From the NCBI RefSeq assembly GCF_900302445.1, contig NZ_ONZF01000001.1, positions 372,001-436,000 of the forward strand: a stretch of DNA of 64,000 nt. Direction: 5' to 3'. Below are positions 8,945 through 17,773 of the stretch, piece by piece. The notes below the pieces were generated by a model that did no database searches, had not been told where the DNA came from, and saw only the letters and a list, made by a program, of their open reading frames with translations. This DNA comes from Palleronia abyssalis. GTDB lineage: Bacteria; Pseudomonadota; Alphaproteobacteria; Rhodobacterales; Rhodobacteraceae. Made by a program: the position numbers and the translations under genes. Every line of letters starts with the position of its first letter. Within the stretch, counting starts at the first letter, position 1.

Positions 8945-9367
8945 ATGAGCGACAAGACCGACACCCTCAAGACCCTGCATACCCGCGTCATCGACAGCGT
9001 GAACGGATACCAAGAGGCGCAGGAACACGTTTCCGGCACGGCGCAAACCTTTGTCCACCGCTGTATCGAGGAGCGCAAGGATTTCCATGCCGCCCTTCAC
9101 CGCGCGCTCGAAGCGGAAGGCGTCGATGTCACCGAGAAGGGATCGACGGCCGCGACCGCCCATCGCGGTGTGTTCAAGGTCCGGGACGCGATCTCGTTCG
9201 GCGATCAGGGCGTTCTTGCCGAATGCGCCCGCGGCGACGGATATCTAAAGGAGAGCTATGACGCGGCGATCGATGCAACGAAAGGTGATCCGGCCTGGGA
9301 TTTCCTGATCGACCACCGCGCCAAGGTCGATGCGACGATCAACGAGGCCACTTCGATGGCCGCCTGA
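8945..9367 (+). CDS. DUF2383 (PA2169-type) four-helix-bundle protein
   Basis: A 140-residue soluble helical protein matching the DUF2383/PA2169 family: an N-terminal TLKTLHTRVIDSVNGYQEA helix, a central CIEERKDFHAALHRALE helix, then DGYLKESYDAAI and a final helix containing the DFLIDHRAKVDA stretch. Family members adopt a ferritin-like four-helix bundle, but no metal-ligand set is obvious and the biochemical role is unknown; several are reported as stress-related. The ATG follows AAAGGAC with good spacing. It is monocistronic, bracketed by the divergent region upstream and a hairpin downstream. Confidence 0.75.
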   Translation: MSDKTDTLKTLHTRVIDSVNGYQEAQEHVSGTAQTFVHRCIEERKDFHAALHRALEAEGVDVTEKGSTAATAHRGVFKVRDAISFGDQGVLAECARGDGYLKESYDAAIDATKGDPAWDFLIDHRAKVDATINEATSMAA

Positions 9368-9380
9368 TCTGACGCAGGAC

Positions 9381-9399
9381 GGGGCCGACGCGCGGCCCC
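9381..9399 (+). terminator. Candidate terminator after the DUF2383 gene
   Basis: A perfect 7-bp stem GGGGCCG / CGGCCCC with a 5-base loop (ACGCG) begins 13 bases after the DUF2383 stop codon. It is followed by TTCCCCCC rather than a T-run, so it is a weak intrinsic terminator at best. Confidence 0.5.
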
Positions 9400-9409
9400 T
9401 TCCCCCCTG

Positions 9410-9438
9410 TTTACATCGCTTCACTCCTCCCTTACCGT
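9410..9438 (+). promoter_or_regulatory. Candidate promoter of the TRAP transporter operon
   Basis: TTTACA (9410-9415) and TACCGT (9433-9438) are separated by 17 bases. They resemble -35 and -10 hexamers of a housekeeping promoter (5 of 6 and 3 of 6 matches). The transcription start would fall about ten bases before the palindrome at 9455-9475. Prediction by eye only. Confidence 0.3.
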
Positions 9439-9454
9439 TCCAACCATTCGAACG

Positions 9455-9475
9455 ACGTTCCACTATGCGGAACGT
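9455..9475. promoter_or_regulatory. Perfect palindrome upstream of dctP, candidate IclR operator
   Basis: ACGTTCC (9455-9461), 7 bases, then GGAACGT (9469-9475): a perfect 7-bp inverted repeat ending 19 bases before the dctP start. The pattern TTCC-N7-GGAA fits operators described for IclR-type regulators in alphaproteobacteria, and an IclR gene is the fourth gene of this same operon. Placed downstream of the candidate -10 hexamer, it suits repression. Confidence 0.5.
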
Positions 9476-9494
9476 AAGGATCTGGGAGGATCAC

Positions 9495-10538
9495 ATGCCA
9501 AAATTCCTGACATCGGCGGCGCTCGCGCTCGCCCTGACGGCCGGTGCGGCCACCGCGCAGACAACGCTTTTCTTCGGGGAAGCCGGACCGAACCGCGGAT
9601 CGCGCGCCGATGCCATCAACTACTTCGCCGATCAGGTCGAGGAAATCTCGGAAGGCGATCTGAGCTTTGACATCCAATGGGGCGGTGCCCTGTTCAAGGC
9701 GGGCGCGGCGCGTCAGGGTATCGCTGACGGTGTTGCCGATGCCGGCACGATCATCGCCGTCTACTTCCCGCAGGAAATGGCCGCTTACGGCATCGCTGAC
9801 TTGCCCATTCAGAACCCGGACCCCTGGGTCGGCATGAAGGCCACGGACGAGCTGATGCGGTCCAGCGACCAGATCCAGCAGAACCTCGCGGATCAGAACC
9901 TCGTCTATATCGGCACCTTCACGACCTCGGCCGTGCATATCGGCTGCAAGGGTGCGACCATCAACAGTGTGGATGATATCGAAGGGCTGAAGGTTCGGGG
10001 CGTCGGCGCATACGGCAACGCGTTTGCCGACCAGGGCGCGAACCTCGTGTCGATGTCGATCTACGACGCGTATCAGGGCCTGGATTCGGGCCTGATCGAC
10101 TGCAGCCAGGGCTACAGCTACGTCGTGCCCGCGCTTCAGTGGCAGGAGGTCATCGACAGCTATACCCTTCTGAACTGGGGTCAGGTCGGTGCCTTGGGCG
10201 TGTTCATGAACAAGGACATGTTCGACAGCCTCAGCGCCGATCAGCAGGACGCCCTTATGGAAGCCGGCCGTCGCATTCCTGACGAGCTGGGCCGCATCCT
10301 GTCCACCGACAACGACGCGGCGGTCCAGATGATGCGCGATCAGGGTATCGAGGTGATCGAACTGCCCGAGGAAGAGCGCCAGAAGCTTGTCGAGGCCGGG
10401 TCCACCTATGTCGACAGCTGGAAGGAAACCGTTGGCGGCATGGGCATGGACGGCGACGCGATGCTGACCGAGTATCGCAGCCTGATCGACAAATACACCG
10501 AAGAGCGTGACGCCCAGGGCTATCCCTGGGAGCGTTGA
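9495..10538 (+). CDS. dctP: TRAP transporter substrate-binding protein (DctP family)
   Basis: A 347-residue periplasmic binding protein. Residues 1-21 form a signal peptide ending at ATAQ. The body follows the DctP family: ADAINYFADQVEEIS near the start, DIEGLKVRGVGAYG with the conserved Arg that binds a carboxylate, the LDSGLIDCSQG segment, and a C-terminal helical region. The start at 9495 is preceded by GGGAGGA; earlier in-frame starts would add non-signal residues. With dctQ and dctM it makes a complete TRAP system driven by a sodium or proton gradient. The neighbouring CoA ligase and beta-oxidation genes suggest an organic acid ligand, possibly a medium-chain dicarboxylate. Confidence 0.9.
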   Translation: MPKFLTSAALALALTAGAATAQTTLFFGEAGPNRGSRADAINYFADQVEEISEGDLSFDIQWGGALFKAGAARQGIADGVADAGTIIAVYFPQEMAAYGIADLPIQNPDPWVGMKATDELMRSSDQIQQNLADQNLVYIGTFTTSAVHIGCKGATINSVDDIEGLKVRGVGAYGNAFADQGANLVSMSIYDAYQGLDSGLIDCSQGYSYVVPALQWQEVIDSYTLLNWGQVGALGVFMNKDMFDSLSADQQDALMEAGRRIPDELGRILSTDNDAAVQMMRDQGIEVIELPEEERQKLVEAGSTYVDSWKETVGGMGMDGDAMLTEYRSLIDKYTEERDAQGYPWER

Positions 10539-10555
10539 TCCCCCGTTGATCCTCC

Positions 10556-10579
10556 GGCCCGCATCTTCGGATGCGGGCC
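10556..10579 (+). promoter_or_regulatory. 10-bp UUCG hairpin between dctP and dctQ
   Basis: GGCCCGCATC and GATGCGGGCC form a perfect 10-bp stem closed by a TTCG tetraloop (10566-10569), 17 bases after the dctP stop. There is no T-run, so it is more likely an mRNA stabiliser or partial terminator giving more binding protein than membrane subunits, as is usual for transporter operons of this kind. Confidence 0.7.
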
Positions 10580-10609
10580 ACCCTTTCCGCCATCTGACAG
10601 GGGGGCGCC

Positions 10610-11131
10610 ATGCTCCGTTGGGTCGAACGGTTCCTTCTGGACCTCGCCGCCGCCGCCATCGTCGCACTTGGCCTTCTGATCACGGCCAGCGTGCTACTTC
10701 GGATCACTCTGAATTCCGGCATCCCCGACACCGTGGTCATGGTGGCCGAACTGATGGTCGCCGCGATCATCCTGCCGTTGGCCGCCACAATCGCCGCGCG
10801 GGCCAACATCGTGGTGGAAGTCCTCAGCCAGCATTTCCCCGGCCGCGTCCAGGATTGCCTGGTAATCCTGGGCGGCGTCATCGGGCTTCTGGCGCTGCTT
10901 CCCCTGCTTTGGGCGGGCTACCGCGAAGCCGCCAGCGCCATCGAAAGCGGCGGGTTCTTCTTCGGGCAGCTCAACTTGCCGAAATGGCCCGGCCGGGTGC
11001 TGTTCCTCTTCGGCCTGATCGTGTGCTGGGTGCGCCTTCTGGTCCAGGTGGTCGCCGACATGCGCACCTTTGCCCGGGGCGAGCGCATCGATACCGAAAC
11101 GGGCACCAACTACATGCAAGAGGAAGCCTGA
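10610..11131 (+). CDS. dctQ: TRAP transporter small permease (DctQ family)
   Basis: A 173-residue membrane protein with four predicted helices (about residues 8-30, 43-63, 81-104 and 124-145). The family features include an N-terminal VERFLLDLAAAAI helix and the REAASAIESGGFF loop before helix 4. It docks onto DctM to form the membrane part of the transporter. It begins 71 bases after dctP, beyond the UUCG hairpin, with AGGGGGGC upstream of its ATG. The next gene, dctM, starts 1 base after its stop. Confidence 0.88.
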   Translation: MLRWVERFLLDLAAAAIVALGLLITASVLLRITLNSGIPDTVVMVAELMVAAIILPLAATIAARANIVVEVLSQHFPGRVQDCLVILGGVIGLLALLPLLWAGYREAASAIESGGFFFGQLNLPKWPGRVLFLFGLIVCWVRLLVQVVADMRTFARGERIDTETGTNYMQEEA

Positions 11132-11132
11132 C

Positions 11133-12470
11133 ATGGACGGCACGCTTATCGGCATTGTGGCGTTCCTGGCCGTCATCGGCCTTCTGGCGATCCGCGTCCC
11201 CATCGCCTTCGCGCTGGCAGGTGTGGCCGCGGTGGGGGCGTTCTGCATCTTCGCCTTCCGCACGGGCGACTTCATGCCGGATCGGGCGATCCGCCCGACC
11301 TCCAGCCTCGTGTTCTCGAACTTTTTCGACCTGATCCACAGTTACGACCTGTCGATGATCCCCCTGTTCGTGGCGCTGGGGCACATCGCCTACCGGGCGG
11401 AGATCACGACGGCGATCTACCATGCCGCGCGCGTCTGGCTGGCCAAAATCCCCGGTGGGGTTGCAATGGCCTCGGTCGTGGGTTGCGGTGGATTTTCGGC
11501 CATCTCAGGCTCGTCAATCGCCTGCGCGTCGACCATGGGCCGCATCTGCGCGCCCGAGATGCTGTCGATGGGCTATGACAAACGCCTCGCCACGGCGTCG
11601 GTCGCAGCGGGCGGCACGCTGGGGTCGCTGATCCCGCCCTCGGTCCTGTTCATCATCTACGGCATCTTCACCGAGACCTCGATCTCGTCCCTGTTCCTTG
11701 CTGGCGTGTTGCCCGGCCTTCTGAGCTTGGCCGGCTTCCTTCTGGTGATCTGGATCTGGGTCCGCCAGAAGCCCGGCGATGCCCCCGCCTTCACCGGAGA
11801 GATCACCGCGGCCGAGCGTCGTCAGGCCGCCTTCGCCGCGTGGCCGGCCGCCGCGCTGTTCATCGTCATCGTCGGCGGCATCTATGGCGGCTTCTTTACC
11901 GCGACCGAGGCGGCCGCGATCTCGGTCGCGCTGGTCACGCTGACGGGCTTCCTGCAACGCAAGCTGACGCTGGCCGGGTTCTGGGCGGCACTGCGAGAGA
12001 CGGGGATCCAGACCACATCCATCTTCCTCATCGCGGCGGCGGCCAAGATCTTCGTGGCCTTCATCGCGCTGACCGGCGTCGCGCCCGCCATTGTCGGCGC
12101 GGTCACCGGGGCCGAACCCAACGTGATCGTCCTGATGGGCGCGATCGCCCTGATCTATCTGGCGCTGGGCATGTTCCTCGATCCCATCGGGATCATGGTG
12201 CTGACCCTTCCGCTGATGGTGCCTCTGGTGGAAAGCTACGGGCTGGACCTGATCTGGTTCGGCGTGGTGGTCATCAAGCTGCTCGAAATCGGGCTGATCA
12301 CGCCGCCTGTGGGATTGAACGTGTTCGTCATCTCCTCGGTCGTCGGGAAATCAGTGCCCATCGATCGCATCTTCTCAGGGCTGCTGCGGTTCCTGTCGAT
12401 CGATATTCTCGTGCTGATCATCATCATGGCGGTCCCGGCGCTGTCGCTGCTGATCCCCTATTCGGTGTAG
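11133..12470 (+). CDS. dctM: TRAP transporter large permease (DctM family)
   Basis: A 445-residue protein with about twelve hydrophobic segments, the DctM transport subunit. Family stretches include FVALGHIAYRAEI, the GCGGFSAISGSSIACASTMG segment characteristic of the transport core, and the repeat-related GMFLDPIGIMVLTLPLMVP and LITPPVGLNVFVISSV near the C terminus. The start at 11133 (MDGTLIGIVAFL) begins the first helix and sits immediately after the dctQ stop. It completes the dctP-dctQ-dctM set. The IclR regulator gene follows 4 bases downstream. Confidence 0.92.
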   Translation: MDGTLIGIVAFLAVIGLLAIRVPIAFALAGVAAVGAFCIFAFRTGDFMPDRAIRPTSSLVFSNFFDLIHSYDLSMIPLFVALGHIAYRAEITTAIYHAARVWLAKIPGGVAMASVVGCGGFSAISGSSIACASTMGRICAPEMLSMGYDKRLATASVAAGGTLGSLIPPSVLFIIYGIFTETSISSLFLAGVLPGLLSLAGFLLVIWIWVRQKPGDAPAFTGEITAAERRQAAFAAWPAAALFIVIVGGIYGGFFTATEAAAISVALVTLTGFLQRKLTLAGFWAALRETGIQTTSIFLIAAAAKIFVAFIALTGVAPAIVGAVTGAEPNVIVLMGAIALIYLALGMFLDPIGIMVLTLPLMVPLVESYGLDLIWFGVVVIKLLEIGLITPPVGLNVFVISSVVGKSVPIDRIFSGLLRFLSIDILVLIIIMAVPALSLLIPYSV

Positions 12471-12474
12471 TGAC

Positions 12475-13278
12475 ATGAAGGACATGCCCGAAACCGACCG
12501 GCGCTTCGCCACGACCCTGGCCCGGGGGCTGTCGGTACTGCGCGCGTTCCGCCCCTCGGACGATGGCCTAGGCAATGCCGAGATCGCCGAGCGGACCGGA
12601 TTGCCGAAAAGCACGGTCTCGCGTCTGACCTATACGCTGCACGCGCTGGGCTACCTGTCCCACGCGCGTCACGGGGAACGCTATCGTCCGGGCCCTGCCC
12701 TTCTGGCGATGGGCAACGTCGCCTCGGCCTCGATCGGGTTTGCGGATCTGGCTGGCCCTATCATGCAGCGGCTGGCGGACCAGACGCGCACCCTGTCGCT
12801 TCTGGCCGTTCGGGACCGTGACAGGATGCTTCTGACAAAGGCCTGGCGGCCGGCGGGCGTGTCGTCGATCTGGCTGGAAGTCGGGCACCGCCTGCCGATC
12901 CGCGGCTCGTCCTCGGGAGCGTGCTATCTGGCGGCGGTGTCCGACGACAGCCTGCCGCGCGTAGTGGACGAGATCGGAGGGGATCGCGACCTGACGCCCG
13001 ACCGCGCGATGGCGATCCGCGACGACGCTTACGCGCAACTGCTGGCGCGCGGGTTCGCCATCACCCTGCCCGAGCACTATTTCACGTCAAACATTCACGC
13101 GGTTTCAACCTCGTTCCAGCCCCCGGACCTGTCCGAGCCAGTGGTCTTTACCTGCGGCGCGTCGCCTGCGGATCTGACCGTCGACCGGATGGAGGCCGAG
13201 GTCGGGCCCGCCCTGCGTGCCGCAGTCCGAGAGCTTGAAACCAGACTGGGGCTCGGCCCCGTTCCCCTGAGACGCTGA
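12475..13278 (+). CDS. IclR family transcriptional regulator
   Basis: A 267-residue IclR-type regulator. The N-terminal winged helix-turn-helix spans about residues 12-75 (IAERTGLPKSTVSRLTYTL). The C-terminal effector domain shows the typical GHRLPIRGSSSGACYLAA strand-loop that lines the ligand pocket. The ATG at 12484 (MPETDRR) is an alternative start. It lies between the TRAP genes and the beta-oxidation genes on the same strand, so it probably controls both and itself, in response to the imported acid or its CoA ester. The perfect palindrome at 9455-9475 is its most likely operator. Confidence 0.88.
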   Translation: MKDMPETDRRFATTLARGLSVLRAFRPSDDGLGNAEIAERTGLPKSTVSRLTYTLHALGYLSHARHGERYRPGPALLAMGNVASASIGFADLAGPIMQRLADQTRTLSLLAVRDRDRMLLTKAWRPAGVSSIWLEVGHRLPIRGSSSGACYLAAVSDDSLPRVVDEIGGDRDLTPDRAMAIRDDAYAQLLARGFAITLPEHYFTSNIHAVSTSFQPPDLSEPVVFTCGASPADLTVDRMEAEVGPALRAAVRELETRLGLGPVPLRR

Positions 13279-13319
13279 CGGGGCACGCCGACCCCACGCA
13301 ATACAAGATGGAGACGCCA

Positions 13320-15389
13320 ATGACCGACCCAGTCACCTACGATACCGAAGGCAAGATCGCGATCGTCACCGTGAACAACCCGCCTGTGAACGCCCTGGGC
13401 TTTGCCGTGCGGCAAGGCCTGGTCGATGCCTTCGACCGGTTCGACGCGGATGCCTCGGCAGAGATCGCGGTCCTCGTAGGTGCCGGTCGGCTGTTTCTGG
13501 GCGGGGCGGATATCTCGGAATTCGGCAAGCCCATGAAGGACCCTCAGCTGCCCGGCGTCGTGAACCGGATCGAGCGCACCGCGAAACCGGTCGTGGCGGC
13601 AATCCATGGCGCGGCACTGGGCGGCGGTCTCGAGGTCGCGATGGCTTGTCATTACCGGCTTGCCTTTTCGGGGACGAAACTGGGGGTGCCTGAAGTGACG
13701 CTTGGCATCCTGCCCGCCGCCGGGGGGACGCAGCGCCTTCCCCGCTTGGCCGGGATGGACGCCGCGCTCGAGATGATCTCCTCCGGCAAGCCGGTCGCGC
13801 CGGAAAAGGCGCAGGTCTGGGGCCTGATCGACCGCATCGTGTCCGAAGGGGACCCTCGTCTTGCCGGCATCGCCTATGCCGAGGAACTTCTGGCCGAAGG
13901 CGCAACGCCCCGCCCGACCTCCGCGATGGAGGCCGCGCCGGCCACAAGCGACGCCGAGACCTGGGACCGCCTGATGCAGGATCGGTATCCCGGGCAGGCC
14001 GCGCAGCGCCATGCCGTTCAGGCTGCGTTCGGGGCCGTGACCCTGCCCTTCGAAGACGGGTTGAAGGAAGAACGGCGGCTGTTCCTCGACCTGATGGAAA
14101 GCCCCCAGCGCGAGGCCCTGGTCCACGCCTTCTTCCTGGAACGGCGCGTGTCCAATCTGCCCGACCTGAAGGACATCACCCCGCGCGAGATCGCCAGCGT
14201 CGGCATCGTCGGCGGCGGCACGATGGGGTCCGGCATCGCCACCGCCTGCATCTTGGCCGGCCTGCCCGTAACGCTGGTCGAAACCACGGTGGAGGCGGCC
14301 GAGAAGGCGTATCTGGCCGTGTCCAAGAACCTCGACGGGGCCGTGAAGCGCGGCAAGATGAGCGACGCCGCGCGCGCGGCGGCCGATCTGACGACCACCA
14401 CTGAATACGAGGCGCTTTCTGAAGCCGACGTCGTGATCGAGGCGGTGTTCGAGTCCATGGACGTCAAGCGGCAGGTCTTCGACCAGCTTGACCGCGTGAT
14501 GAAGGACGGCGCGGTTCTGGCGACCAACACGTCGTACCTGGATGTCAACGAGATCGCCGCAGGCACCAAGCGCCCCGAGGATGTGATCGGGCTGCATTTC
14601 TTCTCGCCCGCCCATGTGATGCGCCTGCTGGAGGTCGTCGTCGCAGACCGCACTTCGGCCGAGGTGGCCGCGACCGGTTTCGCGCTTGGCAAGAAGTTAA
14701 AGAAGATCGCGGTGCGGTCCGGCGTTTGCGACGGGTTCATCGGCAACCGCATCCTGTCGCATTACCGCTCGGCCGCGGACGAGATGATCCTGCAAGGCGC
14801 CTCGCCCTACCAGATCGACGCCGCGCTGGAACGTTTCGGGTTCGCCATGGGGCCGATGAAGGTGGCCGATCTGGCCGGGCTCGACATCGGGCACATGACG
14901 CGGCAGCGCAAAGGCCCCCAGCCCGGCGTGGTCAATCCCGACTGGGCCGACCGCATGCACGAGATGGGGCGCCTGGGCCGCAAGTCCGGCCGCGGATTCT
15001 ACATCTACGGTGACGACGGCCCGCAGGAAGACCCCGAGATCCTGAAGATCATCGATGAGGTCCGAGAAGCGCACGGCATTACGCCGAAGGAGTTCACGGA
15101 CCAGGATATCTGGGAACGCTACATGACCGCCATGGTCAACGAGGCCGCCCGCGTCGTCGGTGAAGGCATCGCCAAGCGGCCGCAGGACGTCGATGCGGTC
15201 CTTCTGTTCGGCTACGGGTTCCCGCGCTGGCGGGGCGGGCCGATGATGTATGCCGATCACGTGGGCCTCGCGACGATCCGCGACCGCATCGCGCGTTATG
15301 GCGAAGAAAACCCCGAGTTCTGGCAGTCAGCGCCGCTGATCGAAGAGCTCGCCCAATCCAACCGCAAATTTTCGGAGTTGAACACATGA
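13320..15389 (+). CDS. Enoyl-CoA hydratase / 3-hydroxyacyl-CoA dehydrogenase (FadJ/PimF-like)
   Basis: A 689-residue bifunctional beta-oxidation enzyme. Residues 1-190 are a crotonase domain with both catalytic Glu positions (GGGLEVAMACH and VPEVTLGILPAAGG). From about 290 a 3-hydroxyacyl-CoA dehydrogenase follows: NAD motif VGIVGGGTMGSGIA, catalytic His in GLHFFSPAHVM, and a C-terminal domain beginning GFIGNRILSHYRSAADEMI and a second copy near the end. The ATG at 13320 has a GGAG at proper spacing; the ATG at 13308 does not. Its stop overlaps the thiolase start by 4 bases. Gene content and order resemble pimF of the Rhodopseudomonas dicarboxylate operon. Confidence 0.9.
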   Translation: MTDPVTYDTEGKIAIVTVNNPPVNALGFAVRQGLVDAFDRFDADASAEIAVLVGAGRLFLGGADISEFGKPMKDPQLPGVVNRIERTAKPVVAAIHGAALGGGLEVAMACHYRLAFSGTKLGVPEVTLGILPAAGGTQRLPRLAGMDAALEMISSGKPVAPEKAQVWGLIDRIVSEGDPRLAGIAYAEELLAEGATPRPTSAMEAAPATSDAETWDRLMQDRYPGQAAQRHAVQAAFGAVTLPFEDGLKEERRLFLDLMESPQREALVHAFFLERRVSNLPDLKDITPREIASVGIVGGGTMGSGIATACILAGLPVTLVETTVEAAEKAYLAVSKNLDGAVKRGKMSDAARAAADLTTTTEYEALSEADVVIEAVFESMDVKRQVFDQLDRVMKDGAVLATNTSYLDVNEIAAGTKRPEDVIGLHFFSPAHVMRLLEVVVADRTSAEVAATGFALGKKLKKIAVRSGVCDGFIGNRILSHYRSAADEMILQGASPYQIDAALERFGFAMGPMKVADLAGLDIGHMTRQRKGPQPGVVNPDWADRMHEMGRLGRKSGRGFYIYGDDGPQEDPEILKIIDEVREAHGITPKEFTDQDIWERYMTAMVNEAARVVGEGIAKRPQDVDAVLLFGYGFPRWRGGPMMYADHVGLATIRDRIARYGEENPEFWQSAPLIEELAQSNRKFSELNT

Positions 15390-16561
15390 GCCGTGCCGTC
15401 ATCGTCTCGGTCGCCCGGACCCCCATCGGGAAGGCCAATCGCGGCGCCTACAATTTGACCCACGGGGTCGATCTGGCCGGACACGCCACGAAGGCCGCGG
15501 TCGAGCGCGCCGGGATCGATCCCGCCACCATCGAGGACTCGATCTGGGGCTGCGGCTATCCGCAAGGCTCGACCGGGCGCAACATCGCGCGGCAGGCGGT
15601 GATCCGCGCCGGGCTGCCGGTCTCCATCGCCGGAACCACCGTGAACCGCTTCTGCGCCAGCGGCCTGCAAGCCATCGCGCAGGGGGCGCACGCCATCACG
15701 GCCGAGGGCGCGAAGGCCATCCTTGCCGGCGGTGTGGAATCGATCAGCCAAGTCCAGCCGCCCCCCGACGAGTCCCCGAACCCCTGGATCATGGAGCACA
15801 AGCCCGACCTCTACCTGCCGATGATCGACACCGCCGACATCGTGGCGCAGCGCTACGGCGTCAGCCGCGAGGCGCAGGACGAGCTGGCCTATCAGTCGCA
15901 GATGCGCACCGCCGAGGCGCAGAAAGCAGGCCGCTTCGACGCCGAGATCGTGGCGATGGACGTGGTGCAGTCGGTCAAGGACAAGGCCACGGGCGAGACC
16001 GCAGAACAGTCCCGCCGGATCGAGATGGACGAGTGCAACCGCCCCCAGACCACGCTGGAGGGGCTGCAAAAACTGGACCCGGTGCGTGGCGAGGGCAAGT
16101 TCATCACCGCGGGCAACGCCAGCCAGCTGTCCGACGGCGCCGCCGCGCTGGTCCTGATGGACGAGAAGGAGGCCGAGCGTCAGGGGCTGGAGCCTCTGGG
16201 CGCCTTCCGCGGCTATGCCGTCGCAGGCTGCGAGCCCGACGAGATGGGCATCGGCCCGGTCTTCGCCGTGCCCCGCCTGCTGGAACGCGCGGGCCTGTCG
16301 GTGGACGACATCGACCTGTGGGAGCTTAACGAGGCCTTCGCCTCGCAGCTTCTCTATTGCCGCGACAAGCTGGGGATCCCCAACGACATCCTGAACGTCA
16401 ACGGCGGCTCGATCTCTGTCGGGCACCCGTTCGGCATGACAGGCGCGCGCATGACCGGTCATATCCTGCACGAAGGCCGCAGGCGCGGCGCGAAGCTGGG
16501 CGTCGTGACCATGTGCATCGGCGGCGGCCAGGGGGCCGCGGGCCTTTTCGAAATCTTCTGA
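15386..16561 (+). CDS. Acetyl-CoA C-acyltransferase (thiolase, PimB/FadA-like)
   Basis: A 391-residue thiolase that cleaves a 3-ketoacyl-CoA with CoA to release acetyl-CoA. The nucleophile is Cys91 (VNRFCASGLQAI). The His motif is ISVGHPFGMTGARM and the second Cys is in VTMCIGGGQGAAGLF. NEAF occurs in LWELNEAFASQ. Full family length. It starts inside the stop of the bifunctional enzyme (ATGA), so the two are translationally coupled. With the two acyl-CoA dehydrogenases downstream it completes one beta-oxidation cycle. Confidence 0.92.
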   Translation: MSRAVIVSVARTPIGKANRGAYNLTHGVDLAGHATKAAVERAGIDPATIEDSIWGCGYPQGSTGRNIARQAVIRAGLPVSIAGTTVNRFCASGLQAIAQGAHAITAEGAKAILAGGVESISQVQPPPDESPNPWIMEHKPDLYLPMIDTADIVAQRYGVSREAQDELAYQSQMRTAEAQKAGRFDAEIVAMDVVQSVKDKATGETAEQSRRIEMDECNRPQTTLEGLQKLDPVRGEGKFITAGNASQLSDGAAALVLMDEKEAERQGLEPLGAFRGYAVAGCEPDEMGIGPVFAVPRLLERAGLSVDDIDLWELNEAFASQLLYCRDKLGIPNDILNVNGGSISVGHPFGMTGARMTGHILHEGRRRGAKLGVVTMCIGGGQGAAGLFEIF

Positions 16562-16575
16562 AGGAAGGACAGACC

Positions 16576-17772
16576 ATGGACCTGAGCTATTCTGAAAAGC
16601 ACGAGGCATTCCGCAAGGATCTGCGCACCTTCCTTGACGAGAAGTTGCCCAAGCGCCTGTCCGACAAGGTGCGTCTGGGCCAGCGCCTGACCAAAGAGGA
16701 CATGGAGGAATGGCACGCCATCCTTCAGACCCGCAACTGGCTGGCCGGACACTGGCCCGAGGAATACGGCGGCTCTGGCTGGGACGCGGTCGAGCGCCAC
16801 ATCTTCGAGGAGGAGACCACCCGGGCCAATGCCCCGCGCATCCTGCCCTTCGGCATCATGATGCTGGGACCGGTGCTGATGAAGTTCGGCAGCGAGGACC
16901 AGAAGGCACACTGGCTTCCGCGGATCCTGAACGGCACCGACTGGTGGTGCCAGGGCTATTCCGAACCGGGCGCGGGGTCGGATCTGGCGGCGCTGAAGAC
17001 CACCGCCGAACGGGACGGCGACCACTACGTGGTCAACGGCCAGAAGACCTGGACCACCCTTGCGCAATATGCCGACCACATCTTCTGCTTGGTGCGCACC
17101 GGCAAGGACGGCAAGAAGCAGGAAGGGATCAGCTTCCTTCTGATCGACATGGACGACCCCGGCATCGAGGTGCGCCCGATCTATCTGATCGACGGCGGGG
17201 CCGAGGTGAACGAGGTCTGGTTCAAGGACGTCCGCGTTCCGGTTGAGAACCTCGTGGGCGAGGAGAACCAGGGCTGGACCATCGCGAAATACCTGCTGAC
17301 GCATGAGCGGACGAACATCGCCGGTGTCGGCTTCGCCACCCAGGCGCTGGAGAACCTCAAGAGGATCGCCGGGCTGGAGCATCAGGCGGGCAAGCCGCTG
17401 ATCGAGGATCCGCTGTTCGCGGCAGAGATCGCGCGGCTGGAAATCCAGCTGATGGCGATGGCCACGACGAACCTGCGCGTCGTCTCGGCGGCCGCCGAAG
17501 GGAACGCACCGGGGGCCGAAAGTTCGATGCTGAAGGTGAAGGGCACCGTCATCCGGCAGGAGCTGAACGACCTGACCCGCCGCGCCTGCGGCCCCTACGC
17601 CATGCCCTTCGTCTCCGAGGCGCTGGAGGCGGGATCCAATGTCGAACCGGTCGGCCCCGACTATGCCGCGCCGGTGTCGGGCAAGTATTTCAACAATCGC
17701 AAACTCTCGATCTATGGCGGATCGAACGAGGTGCAAAAACAGATCATCGCCAAGATGAAACTGGGGGCCTGA
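16576..17772 (+). CDS. pimC: Acyl-CoA dehydrogenase, PimC-like large subunit
   Basis: A 398-residue FAD acyl-CoA dehydrogenase. Stretches such as WWCQGYSEPGAGSDLAALK, GQKTWTTLAQYADHIF and KYFNNRKLSIYGGSNEVQ strongly recall PimC, the large subunit of pimeloyl-CoA dehydrogenase, rather than FadE or short-chain enzymes. The start at 16576 follows AAGGAAGGAC and opens with MDLSYSEKHEAF, a normal family N terminus; the open frame upstream belongs to another reading. The second dehydrogenase gene begins 1 base after its stop. This large/small pairing is characteristic of the Pim and similar heteromeric dehydrogenases. Chain-length preference is inferred, not shown. Confidence 0.8.
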   Translation: MDLSYSEKHEAFRKDLRTFLDEKLPKRLSDKVRLGQRLTKEDMEEWHAILQTRNWLAGHWPEEYGGSGWDAVERHIFEEETTRANAPRILPFGIMMLGPVLMKFGSEDQKAHWLPRILNGTDWWCQGYSEPGAGSDLAALKTTAERDGDHYVVNGQKTWTTLAQYADHIFCLVRTGKDGKKQEGISFLLIDMDDPGIEVRPIYLIDGGAEVNEVWFKDVRVPVENLVGEENQGWTIAKYLLTHERTNIAGVGFATQALENLKRIAGLEHQAGKPLIEDPLFAAEIARLEIQLMAMATTNLRVVSAAAEGNAPGAESSMLKVKGTVIRQELNDLTRRACGPYAMPFVSEALEAGSNVEPVGPDYAAPVSGKYFNNRKLSIYGGSNEVQKQIIAKMKLGA

Positions 17773-17773
17773 G

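Noticed and set aside
8789-9163. N-terminal extension of the flavin monooxygenase by 125 residues
   Set aside because: The frame is open, but the strong GGAGGGG site and family alignment put the start at 8788; the extension would also overlap the divergent DUF2383 gene.
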